The notes under the pieces: model-generated
Databases searched by the model: none
What the model was told of the DNA's origin: nothing
What the model saw: the letters and a program-made list of their open reading frames with translations, nothing else
From: Annona cherimola
Taxonomy: Eukaryota; Streptophyta; Magnoliopsida; Magnoliales; Annonaceae
NCBI GenBank assembly: GCA_030490835.1
Contig: CM059973.1
Location: 48,736,008 to 48,800,007 of the forward strand
Direction: 5' to 3'
Length of the DNA: 64,000 nucleotides
Shown here: piece after piece, positions 50,505 through 60,598 of the stretch
How positions within the stretch are numbered: position 1 is the first letter of the stretch
Layout: each line of letters opens with the position of its first letter
Made by a program: the position numbers and the translations under genes

Positions 50505-51248
50505 CTGAAAAATAAAAAAAGGTAAATCTCATCTCTTTGGTACCCATTTTATGGGTCCATTTGGGTTAGTAAAATGATTCAATCTTCGTAATTCTAACTT
50601 AGAAAGCCTAAATCTTGTGTTCCTTGGAACCCAAACTAGCTTTACACCATGGTCATATAACTTCTTGAAGTTACACTTGTAAGCTTTATGACCCATTTTA
50701 TTACAGAAATTGCAGGCCATTGGTAGTCTAGGAGTAGGCCTCCAATTGCATTTTGGTTCAAAAGTTGGTCTTTTAATCCACATAACATTTTTCTTTTGTG
50801 GCTTATAAATTGGTGCAGTTTTAGCTTGATATTTTCCAAGTTTTGGCACATTTGATTTGCCACTTTCTTTTTGCTCAAATGTATTGTACCCAAGACCTCT
50901 TTTATCCTTTTGTGAGGTCATGTTCAGAAACATCTTCACACTTTCTCCTGGATTAGAGAACTTTCCAAATGATTCATTTAATGATTTGTTCTCCTTTTTC
51001 AATTTTTCTGCCTCTTTCAACAGTGATTCATTTTCTTCTTTCAGTTTTGCTGATTTTTCAGCTAGTTTTCCATTTTCAACAATAACAAAGTTGCACTGTT
51101 GTCTCTTCAATGACAGCTTGTTTCCTAGCCTCTTAATTTCCTCATATAATGAATCATAAGCAATTTGAAGTTCTTCTAATTCAGCACATTTGAGGCAATC
51201 ATGAAAAGAAGAATAACTTGATTGAGAATAGCAAGGTTTGGAAGTTAC
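50505..51248 (-). other. S4 predicted coding intron (exitron) at the gag-pol junction
   Basis: The minus strand starts GTAACT after GAAGAG and ends TTTATTTTTCAG before ATTTGCTTC; the length is 744 nt. Unspliced it is open and encodes a Glu/Lys-rich coiled coil (about 51170-50960). It then encodes a basic region, a second zinc knuckle CNFCNKMGHKAYKC (about 50719-50678) and a conserved GPIKWVPKR before TGA (50529-50531), 24 nt upstream of the AG. Spliced, GAG joins ATT in phase 0. An alternative is a genuine gag stop bypassed by readthrough: in S4 pol is in frame behind the TGA, but in S2 the pol frame is shifted. Confidence 0.72.
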
Positions 51249-52385
51249 CTCTTCATTACTTGTGCATTTTGTTGAGGTAGATTGTTCTTCCAAAACTTCC
51301 GTTGTGTTTAGACATAGCAAGTCTTCTTATTCTTGCTCGATTCGTGCCATGCAGCAAATTCTTGCACAGTTGGCTGCATCATTGTCGTCGGTTGAGGAAC
51401 TGCATGTTGATGAAGTCTCCTCGTTGACGAACATGCCTCTTCCTCGTGGCCTTTGGAATTTTCTGCTTTGATGGCTCTCCTTTGGCCTTTCTTCCGGTGT
51501 AGGACATTGAGCTTGCATATGTCCTACGCCCCTGCATCTATAGCACTTGGTTGACTCGTTCTTCTTCTCTCTTCGTGGTCTTTCTTTGTAGTCTCTGAAG
51601 TTCCTTTCTTTTCTCACAAATTTTCGGAATTTGCTAGTGAGAAGTGCTATGTCTTCAATTTCGTTTTGAGATGAGGAGGTAGATTCTTCTGAGTTGTGGG
51701 TGGCCTTTAGTGCAATGGTTTTCTTGCCTCTATGATTCTCTTCATTTCTTCTCTTAATTAACTCATGTGACATTAATGAGCTAATTAGATCTTCTAGCCT
51801 TAGGGTGTTTAGGTCTTTGGCTTCTTCAATAGCTGTAATCTTTGGAGTCCATGAATCTGGTAGAGCTCTTAGTATCTTCATAACCTGCTCGGATTCAGAA
51901 ATAGCTTTTCTAAGACCTTTCAAGGAGTTAGTAATTTTAGAGAATCTAGCAAACATTTCAGAAATATTTTCTGTTTCTAACATTCTAAAGTTTTCCAATT
52001 CTTCTATCAAAATATTTCTCCTAGTCCCTTGGACTTGAGAGGTTCCTTCATAAATGGATGTTAGAGTATCTCATATTTCTTTAGCGGTTAGACAAGATGA
52101 TACTCTATCATATTCGGAGGCCGTAAGAGCACAAAATAAAGAGTTCATAGCCTTAGCATTGCTCTTGACGGTTCTTACTTCCTCTTCGGTCCACTTGGAA
52201 GCTCTTTCATCTATAGGCAAAGTTACTCCATCTTGGATAGCAATCCAAGAGTCCATATCGGTAGCCATGATGAGTTGCTTCATACGAAGCTTCCAATAAC
52301 CAAAGTTGTTCCCATCAAACAATGGTGGCCTAGTGAATGATTGGCCCTCAGCAAAAGCGAGAACGGGAATCGATTGGGATGCCAT
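51249..52385 (-). pseudogene. gag: S4 gag exon-1 part with two nonsense codons
   Basis: ATG at 52385 (MASQSIPV). The UBN2-like Gag domain spans roughly the first 220 residues. The zinc knuckle CYRCRGVGHMQAQC is at about 51546-51505. TGA at 52071-52073 replaces the Trp of KEIWDTL; S3 has TGA at the same codon. TAA at 51327-51329 lies in the acidic tract after MARIEQE. No frameshift is seen. The last codons before the donor are TSNEE. Confidence 0.85.
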
Positions 52386-52419
52386 ATCAATAGATCTCTT
52401 TAGTTTAACTCAAAGACCT

Positions 52420-52431
52420 GCTCTGATACCA
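52420..52431 (-). other. S4 primer-binding site
   Basis: The minus strand reads TGGTATCAGAGC, a perfect initiator-Met match, two bases from the LTR. Confidence 0.93.
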
Positions 52432-52433
52432 CT

Positions 52434-54004
52434 TGTTGGTCCCGAGTTTGATGGCAAAACCCAAGAGGGGAGGGGTGAATTGGGTATTTAAAAATTTATA
52501 ACTTAAACAGAAACTTAATCCCGGATTAATCTAGTCCCCTTAATGAAGAAACGAAATGGAAAGCAATGTAATGTAGAGAGCAGAAATGTAAATCAAGCAG
52601 ACAAGAATTTTATAGTGGTTCGGGCAACCTCCCTACTCCACTCTTCCAAGCTCACACTCCTTGTGACTTGGGTTCCACTATTGTATTCTCTCAATACAAT
52701 TAGAGCCACTGCTCTCTTCTAGATTCTAGCTCTAGGGGGCATATAACACACTGCTCAAGTAGGTGATGAGTCTCACTCCAATCACACACTACTTAGCATA
52801 CACTTGATCCTAGTTCCTCAAACTAGCTCAAGTTCAATCACAAATAAATGAAACAACAAAGAAATCTACACTTTACAGATGTGTAGCAACAATTAGGCGC
52901 AGAGAAGAACTTGTTGTAATGGCTTTGAAGATTCTGAAATATAGCTCTTGCAACTTGAAGTGAAGTTCTTCCTCTTTGAATGGCTTGATCTCTTTAGAGC
53001 TCTTGAATATAGTAGTTATGCACACTTAATGATTCTCAGCTACTTCCCTCGTCCACCATGAATGCTATTTATAATTTTGGAGGGAATCCGAACATTAGAG
53101 GGTAGGTGGCGCGCATTTAATGCGCCAACGTTCGAATAAATTCCGACCGTTGCGACCCAAGTCGCATGTGGAGTCGACTTGGCCTGCGACTTGGCTTCCA
53201 AGTCGCACCTGGAGTCGACCTCGTGTGCGACTCCAGTTCTTCAAATTTCCAAGTCCGAGTCTGGGTCGACTTTGGCCTTCAGTCCTCAACTCAAGTCGAT
53301 CCTGAAGTCGACTTGGGTTGCGACTTGGCGTGGTCTTTTGCAAGAACACCTTGATCTTCTTGAACTAGCTTGAACTTTGTTAAATTTGTCTTCATGGCTT
53401 GGATATTTCTTCATTTGGAATAAGCTTGAAGATTAGCTTTGGACTTGATAGACTTGATTTGAATTTTGAATATGAATCTTAGCTTTTGATCTTCAAGAAA
53501 CTTCAGTTGCTTTTTGAGAATGAACTTTGCATCTTATTTGGATTTGATAAAATCCAAATTGATCCTTGGAATAAGCTTGAAACTTCAATCTTCAAGTCTG
53601 AACTCCTCAAGTCGAAGTTGGAGTCGACCTCGTCTGCGACTTCGCCCAAGTCGCACCTGGAGTCGACTTCGCCTGCGACTTCGTCATGTCCATTTCCTCT
53701 TTTTCAACTCTGGATGCTTGAAGTCGATGCTGGAGTCGACTTCGTCTGCGACTTGGTTTCCTAAGTCGCACCTGGAGTCGACTTCGCCTGCGACTTCACT
53801 TGTTCTTCTCCCTTTTTCAACTCTGGATGCTTGAAGTCGATCTTGGAGTCGACTTGGTATACGACTTGGCTTCCATACTTGATTTTCTTCAAATTAATAT
53901 TCCTTAAACATTTCCACAAACTTGTTAGTAGCCAAGACTTACTCAAATTGATTTGTTTAATCATCAAAATATAGATTTAGCTAGTTATCCACATATTTCC
54001 AACA
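52434..54004 (-). repeat. S4 5' LTR (promoter LTR)
   Basis: 1571 bp. In the minus sense, U3 begins TGTTGGAAATATGTGG. It carries palindrome arrays (53870-53610 and 53330-53155), then the inverted CGAACGTT block (53134-53089, one mismatch) and the TATA box TTATAAATAG (53065-53074). It ends GGGACCAACA. It has one extra 12-bp array segment relative to the 3' LTR, near 53838-53850. Confidence 0.92.
53065..53074 (-). promoter_or_regulatory. S4 TATA box
   Basis: TTATAAATAG on the minus strand, just downstream of the palindrome arrays. The same position is TTATAAAAG in S1, S1s and S2 and TATATAA in S3. It probably sets the U3/R boundary a few tens of bases downstream. Confidence 0.6.
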
Positions 54005-54009
54005 AAACT

Positions 54010-54706
54010 GGCGCCCCGGCACCGGGTCGTGGACAGCGCGACCCGGACGCCTTATAAAGTTCGAGATTAGGGTTCTAAACTCTAAACCCCATGCCCCGGC
54101 GCCGAAAAACCCTTTTCCTCATCACCAATCAATCTCCCATTGATTCCAAGCCATTTCAACTCCAATCTAACGCCATTTCATCAAGAAATCATCCCTCCAT
54201 TCCATCCATTCCAACCATTCCACTTTCTTCCCTTTTCTCCTTTACTTAGATCCACTTAAATCCATCCAAAAATCCATTTTTTCAACACCAAATCCTAAGT
54301 AACACCCCCACATTTGGTTTCCCATCATTTTCCCCTTTATTTGGGCTTCATTTTGAGCTAATCCATCTTCATCTTCTTCGTCCGGTGCCAGAAACCCACA
54401 ATCAGTAGATCGGCGCCTAGGCGCCGCAACCCCGTGCCCCGGCGCCAGTGGACTGTTTTGGGTGCATTTTTGTTCTTTGGTGAATTTCAAGTACTTTCCA
54501 AGTTGTTTGGTGATTGTTTGAGTGGAGAATTGGATTGGATTGGTTGAATTGTGTGGATTGGGAGGCGGATTGGAGGTTGGTTTGGCTTGATTAGCTTGGT
54601 GTTTGGTTTGTGTAAGTAGACTTGTCGATTGCTTGTGGACTGTTTTGGGTGCATTTTTAGAGTTGGCCTGTTTGTTTGTGTTGGACTTTTGTTTGCAAGG
54701 AGAGAC
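54010..54706 (+). other. A1 leader of the post-pol ORF
   Basis: No coding region. GGCGCC-type palindromes recur (54010-54030, 54095-54103, 54412-54445). A CCATT-rich stretch lies at 54125-54240, followed by a TTGG-rich stretch (54520-54610). Confidence 0.55.
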
Positions 54707-55809
54707 ATGGCTTCCTCGTCAACTGCAAAGAGGAAGAAGGTTCATGAGCCCGTGGAATTCGATGCCAACAAGTTCATGTCCGCTCAGGCCTTCAAAAGGT
54801 ACATGGACGCGCTCTAGAAAAGGCACTTGATTCCGGAGAGGGGAATCAAGATAGATGAATTCTCAGACTCTCCACTCCTCAACCTAAATGCCCGGGCTGG
54901 CAGAATTTTGTGGTGCAACCGCAACCTGCTATTACTCCTGTGGTGAAGGAATTTTATGCAAATGCAGTGGAGCATGAGCAGGGGTGGGTAAAAGTTCGGG
55001 GCAAGATTGCCCCTTTCCATGCTGAGGCAATCAACTCCTACTATGGGTTGCGTTCTTTCGAGCACCCGGATGAGTACGAGGCTTTCCTAGAGGGAGAAGA
55101 TCGTGATGCCGGCTCCATCACCAGGACTTTTTACGAGAGGACACAGGCCTGGAAGTCGACGGGCGGGCAGCTTACCTCCTTCAAGAGGAGCGAGATGATG
55201 TACCACGGGAGGATGATCTTTCATTTCATCTCGGCCCGGATGATGCCGTCGAGCCACGTCAGCGAGGTGACGATAGACAGGGCACTGCTCCTTCATGCCA
55301 TCTACAGCGGCATGTCGATCGACGTGGGCAGGCTAATCTACAACTAGATCTGTGCCTACGCGACCGCACCCCGGGGCAGCTAATACTTCCCATCACTTAT
55401 CACCGGGCTCTGCAAGTGGGCCGGCGTCAGATGGGAGCAGACGGAAGAGGTCCTGAACTGTCAGGCGATCATCGACGACCTCTCCTACCGCACCCAGCCC
55501 CGGGTCCGCATCGCCACCATGCGCCCCAGAGCGGCTCCACCTGCGGGTCCCGCCTCGCAGCTGCCTACCACCAGCGAGCGGCTAACCAACCTAGAGAACC
55601 TGATGGCGGCTCAGGCCAGGTTTTTGCAGCAGTCCAACAGGGCGATGGAGGCCCACTTCCGACGACTGATGGACAACCGCCAGATCGACGCCTCATCCCT
55701 CTCGCCTTTTTCATCGACGCTGCCGAAGTTCCGCGCCTACTTCGGATAGCCATCTCAGCCCCAGCCCGCCGACAGCGAGGACGAGGATGCCACGGAGTTT
55801 GATTCTTGA
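54707..55809 (+). pseudogene. A1 post-pol ORF: plant transposon-associated protein
   Basis: ATG at 54707 starts MASSSTAKRKKVHEPVEF, with a basic KRKK likely nuclear signal. A TAG at 54815 ends the first frame, and a frame change near 54895 leads into a long GC-rich frame (54910-55347). That frame has VKEFYANAVEHEQGWVKVRG and RALLLHAIYSGMSIDVGRLI. TAG at 55345 and TAA near 55381 interrupt; then YFPSLITGLCKWAGV, a Pro-rich linker, a Gln-rich helix (LENLMAAQARFLQQSN) and an acidic tail before TGA at 55807. The layout matches the S1 third ORF. The GC content is far above the flanks. Function is unknown to me. Confidence 0.65.
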
Positions 55810-56924
55810 GGGAGTCCCGGTCCTTTCATTTTTTTTCATTTTATTTATTTTTTCTTTCCAGTGTATTTTCTTTATTAGGTCATTCTAGGTCATCATGCAT
55901 TGAGGTCAATGCATCTCTCAAGTTTGGGGGGTGTATAATTCTTGACCATAGGTTAGTTTTTCATGTTTTGATTATGTTGCATGTTATATCAATTCCAGCT
56001 AATGAAAGTTATCTTTGTTTCAATCCATCTTATTGCAAATATGCAAGGTTGTGATTAAGGTTAACTTGAAATTGAATTCATGAAAAATGGGCAACAGATT
56101 GGGAACCAAGTACTAAAAGCAAGTTGCAATTGACATGTGAAAGAATTAAAAGGATTTCATAATACATTATTCTAATTCAATTATATGTCAATCTTCCAGA
56201 CTGAGATGATGAGAACTGAATTAAATAAATGCTGACCAAGTACTTTAATGGGTTTAGAAATGGTATTATTTCACACAAGCATGTTCAGTATCCCTAACAA
56301 AACAAGAAAAATAAAAAGGGGGTGATTGACCTAAGCTGAGTACCCGGGACTTGGCATCAACAAATGGCAAGGTTCGCATAAAAAAGCAAAGAAAAATCAC
56401 AGTAATGACACTTTAAAATCAAAATTCTCCCCAGATACCCTAAAATATGGTGAGGGGAGCCAAAAAAAAAAACAAATCTCCAAATATCCTGAAATATGGT
56501 GAGGAGAATTTTGGCAATAAGTTTGGGAGGGAAAAAGAATGTGTAGTTGGCAAAAATTGAATAAAGTGACTTATTACTATTTTCTGTGACCAGTTAGTTC
56601 AGTTTGAACCTTGGTTTTCCTGCTCTCATTGATTTTCTAACCAGTTTTCTAATCAAGTGGAAGATTAACATGTTGAATTGCGATCATGTACTAGAAAAAT
56701 TTTAGCACCCACGTGTAACTTGGTTTGAGAATGAAAAGGCATGCCTTGTTTTGTGTAATGGATGATTTTTCAAGTTAGATTACTCTTGACCTTGTTGAAT
56801 AGATAAATGGATTGATCAAAGCATCATGGGAAGCAAATGGAGTTGATAGAGTCTGCATTCATTCATTTATTCATTGTGTTTGCATGTGTTGCTCAAGGAC
56901 TAACAACATTTAAGTTTGGGGGTG
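55810..56924 (+). other. A1 3' untranslated region with two PPT-like tracts
   Basis: No ORF. TTTGGGGGGTG (55923-55933) precedes a kilobase of AT-rich sequence. A second AAGTTTGGGGGTG (about 56912-56924) abuts the 3' LTR and is the probable PPT. Two imperfect copies of a TCTCC...ATATGGTGAGGGGA hairpin-like unit lie at 56423-56458 and 56477-56512. Confidence 0.7.
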
Positions 56925-58603
56925 TAATAACTCGTAAAAATACGAGTTATCATGGCCCATTTCAGACTCTATTTGCGTGTTAGTCTGAGAGATTAGGCTT
57001 AGTTTGCATCCATTTAGCTTAATTTTCACTCGCTTTGCATTTTAGGAGCCTTATTTAGTTTTTATGCATTTTTGGCACAAATTAGGCATTTTTAGTTCAT
57101 TTATTTGTTTTATTCAACTTTTGCAGAAAGGACGGGCAATATGAAGACATGCAGGCGAGTGGAATGCAGAACGAGACCAAGTCACGAGGCAGGAGGATGG
57201 CGCCCTGGCGCCACCTTATGTACCTTGCCAGGATCTCCAACTCTTCACACAGTCAAATAGCTTCCAGTGAGTTGGCGCCTGGGTGCCCTTGGGTGCAGAC
57301 CAACCTAGCAGGGTTTTGATGCCACGAGTCATGATTTCTTCCAGTGAGTTGGCGCCTAGGCTCCAGCCAGGGGCGCCCAAGCGCCAGGCATGATCACACA
57401 GGTGTGTCCAGGAGAAGCTCCAAGTCATGAAACCTCTAGGGAGTTGGCACCTAGGTGCTAGCCAGGGGCGCCTAGGTGCTAAGGCATGAACTCCTAGGGT
57501 TTGCAGAAAAGTTCCAAGTTGCCCAGCACACAGAAAGTTGGCGCCTAGGCGCCAATACGCATCCATACACGCAGATTTCTGTACGTGTGCTGCGCAATGT
57601 CACTATATAAATAGACCATAGGGGCTTGCGCATGTGGGGACGACCTAGAGGGAGCCTAGAATAGAATTACATAGCCAGAGTAAGACAAAAACACGATTAA
57701 AAAGACGAATTGAAGAGAAGATTCAACTCCGTTGGTGGAAGTCGCCGGAAAACTAGTTTTCTCTTAATCCTTCTATTTTCTTTCTCTGCTTTTCTGGATA
57801 CTTTCAATATGGATGTAATGGATATTATGATCATGTCTTTAAACTAAACCTTCATTAGATGGATAGTTAGGATTAATTGAACTCTAAACTATATTGTCTT
57901 GGTTCTTTGAAATTCAGGAATGAATATTTGATATTTTCTATATGATTGTGTATGATTTACCCTTGCACGTGTGGTTTTAATGCTTTTTACAAGATTAGTT
58001 ACCTTGTAAGATGATTTAATTGCTTGATTTATCCTTGGAAAAGGAAAATCTTTGCTAGATCCATGTATAGGGCATAGGTTTCCTCTTTGTAAGGGGAGTT
58101 GTTTAACAGATAGGAATATACCGTTAAATCATGTGTAGTCACTGAACAAGTTATGAACTTATCAATTTCACTTTATTTAATGGCATGAGAATATAGCAAT
58201 TAAATAGGGTGTAATTAGCTTTATATAGTGTTGGAAGACATATATAAAGATTATTGAACTTCGACTAGTAAATCCATGCACAATCCAATAAAAAAGAACC
58301 AATGCGATATAGTTTAGATTCAAGGATTCCGACCTATCCATCTGCCATCTCTAATTATTAAACCCGTTTCTAGTATTCCAGCCATTCTGTAGATGCTACT
58401 CTGATTTTTTATTACAGTTGTTATCTTTAGTTTAAATCCACAAACTTAGAATTTCCTACTCACTGAAAGCAGCTAAAGTAATTAATAATTCTGGTTAACA
58501 ATTCCTCGTGGGAACGATACTCTACTCACTCTTTATTACTTGACACAGCACGTATACTTGCGTAAATAGTGAGCATTTTAATTTACATATACGCAGCTCG
58601 TCA
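56925..58603 (+). repeat. A1 3' LTR
   Basis: 1679 bp, starting TAATAACTCG (TG end mutated to TA) and ending CTCGTCA. GGCGCC palindromes recur at 57195-57550, with a different number and arrangement from the 5' LTR. A minus-strand ORF at 57216-57566 is LTR sequence. Confidence 0.9.
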
Positions 58604-58608
58604 CACTG

Positions 58609-58863
58609 CTTGTAGAGAAAATGAATAAGATAATTCATGTAGAATCCCCTATGTACATGTTAGCTAGTACTAGCTACGTATATAAGACGTGTTCGATTAG
58701 GATAGAGTCCATGATATTAGAAGCAAACGTAATCCTATTATCAATGACGGAATTCGATGTGATTTTGGGAAAGGATTGGATAAGCCAATGGGGAGCCAGC
58801 ATTGATTGCGAAAACATAAAGGTGCAATTCAAAGTAGCTCCAGATAAAGACAGGTTTTGGTAG
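58609..58863 (+). pseudogene. G0 protease, C-terminal part
   Basis: It continues the domain broken at 40865. LLSMTEFDVILGKDWISQWG, at about 58734-58793, is the typical C-terminal strand of a gypsy protease. A TAG at 58861 ends the frame. Confidence 0.8.
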
Positions 58864-60598
58864 ACTAAGACAGCCTGAGAATTCCACTATACTTATATCA
58901 TCCATAAGGGCCGCGAAGATGGTTTGCCTACAATTCCAAGCTTACTTGGTATCAGTCAATGTAAAGGAAAGAAAGGAAGTGAAAATAGATTAAATTTTGG
59001 TAGTCAAGGAGCTTCCAAATGTTTTCCCGAAAGAATTAACAAACCTACCTCTGGAAAGGGAAATAGACATGGTGATTGATATTATACCGATCACAACCCT
59101 GATATCTAAGACTCCCTATCGGATGGCTCCTGCAGAAATGACGGAATTGAGGAATCAAATACAGGAGCTCTTAGATGAAGATTTCATTAGAGCCAGGGTA
59201 TCACCTTAGAGAGCTCCAGTTTTATTTGTGATGAAGAAAGATAGAATTTTGAGACTCTATATAGATTATGGGGAGCTAAATTATGTCATAGTAAAGAATC
59301 GATACCCTTTGCCATGGATTAACCATCCGTTTGATCAATTAAAATGAGCCACAACTTTCTCCAAGATAGATCTACAGTCAGGTACCATCAACTGAGATAA
59401 GTCCTACTGATGTTCATAAGATAGCATTTCAAACTAGTTATAAGCATTATGAATTTTTAGTAATGCCATTTGGAATTACAAATGCCCCCTCTGTATTCAT
59501 GGATATGATGAACAGAGTATTTCGGGATTATTTGGATCAATTTGTTGTGGTATTTATCGACGACATCCTGATTTACTCAAGATCGTAAAAAGAAATAAAA
59601 TTCATCTTCGAAGGGCATTGGAACGATTAAGGAGGGAGAAATTATATGCCAAGTTGAAGAAATGTGAGTTTTGGTTGAAATAAGTAGCATTTCTAGGACA
59701 TATAATATTGGAAAAGGGAATTCAAGTTGACCCTCAGAAAATTGAAACAACAATTATTACGGAGATCTGAAGTTTTCTAGGGTTGGCTGGCTACTACCGA
59801 TGATTAATTGAGGGATTTTCACAATTATCCACGTCATTGACACGATTGAAGCGAAAAGGAGTTAAGTATGTATGGTTAGATGAATGTGAAAGCAATTTTC
59901 AAAAATTGAAGCAACGATTGATAGAGGCACTTATTATAATCCTACCTAAAGAAAATGAAGGGTTTGAGGAGTATAGTGATGCCTCGAGGAAAGGATTAGG
60001 GGATGCGTGCTTATGCAAAAAGAAAAGGTGATAACTTATGCATCTCAGCAACTAAAGTCCAATGAGATAAGCTACCCCACTCATGATTTAGAATTGGCAA
60101 CAGTGGTGTTTGCCTTGAAAATTTGGAGGCATTACCTGTACGACACTAACTGTGAATTCTACATGGATCATAAAAGCCTCAAGTATTTTTTTCACTCAAA
60201 AGGAGCTTAATATGAGGCAAAGACGATGGCTTAAGCTACTAAAGGATTATGATCTTAATATATTGTACCATCCAGGTAAGGCAAATGAGTAGCTGATGCA
60301 TTGAGCAGAAATGCCAGCATAGCGCACCTAATCATGAAGGAAGAATGATTGCTTTGAGAAATTAGACAATTGGAGTTGATTGTGTGTCCACCTGGAGTAC
60401 AGGTAAGATTATCGCAAATGCAGATACAATCCTCCTTATTTGAACAAATAAGACTGCATTACAAAATGATTTAGACCTACAAATGAGAGAAAATAAGTCA
60501 AAAAGGCCTAAATGAATATACCATTGATGAGCAGGGTATGTATCGATACAAAAGTCGCCTTTGCGTACCCAATTTTGCTGAGTTTAAAGAGCACATAT
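58864..60598 (+). pseudogene. pol: G0 RT-RNase H, integrase start, broken
   Basis: RT begins near 58997 (KELPNVFPKEL, then PYRMAPAEMTELRNQIQELL). A TAG follows at about 59207, a TGA near 59345, and a one-base loss near 59382. The catalytic FIDDILIYS is kept (FIDD at 59553-59564). RNase H has [11 protein letters not shown], a frame change near 60010, [20 protein letters not shown] and [10 protein letters not shown]. After YHPGKANE the frame decays. A start of the integrase N-terminus (YRYKSRLCVPNFAE, about 60540-60585) is visible, but integrase ends abruptly at about 60598. Confidence 0.8.

Larger units (their letters stand above)
45616..54004 (-). mobile_element. S4: youngest full-length Sirevirus-type copia element
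   Basis: S4 is 8389 bp with TSD AAACT (45611-45615 and 54005-54009). LTRs are 45616-47174 and 52434-54004. By hand alignment the LTRs differ at about 19 positions plus one 12-bp indel, near 98.8% identity. The PBS, gag, exitron, intact pol frame and four PPT-like tracts are all present. Two nonsense codons in gag prevent autonomy unless they are suppressed. Confidence 0.93.
40866..58603 (+). mobile_element. A1: Athila-type Ty3/gypsy element, RT/IN deleted, hosting S4
   Basis: 5' LTR 40866-42507, tRNA-Asp-type PBS 42514-42531, gag-protease 42676-45105, pol tail about 45260-45340, leader and post-pol ORF 54010-55809, PPT near 56911-56924, 3' LTR 56925-58603. The TSD is CACTG (40861-40865 and 58604-58608). 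RT, RNase H and most of integrase are missing, so the copy is non-autonomous. S4 sits in the region before the post-pol ORF. It interrupts the G0 protease. Confidence 0.9.

Noticed and set aside
50505..50531. Gag-pol boundary in S4 as simple stop-codon readthrough
   Set aside because: Possible in S4 alone, where pol is in frame behind TGA. In S2 the pol frame differs from the gag frame after the stop, and S3 lacks the whole segment precisely. Splicing explains all copies; readthrough does not.
57216..57566. 116-codon minus-strand ORF
   Set aside because: It is the A1 3' LTR palindrome region. The 5' LTR does not keep the frame.
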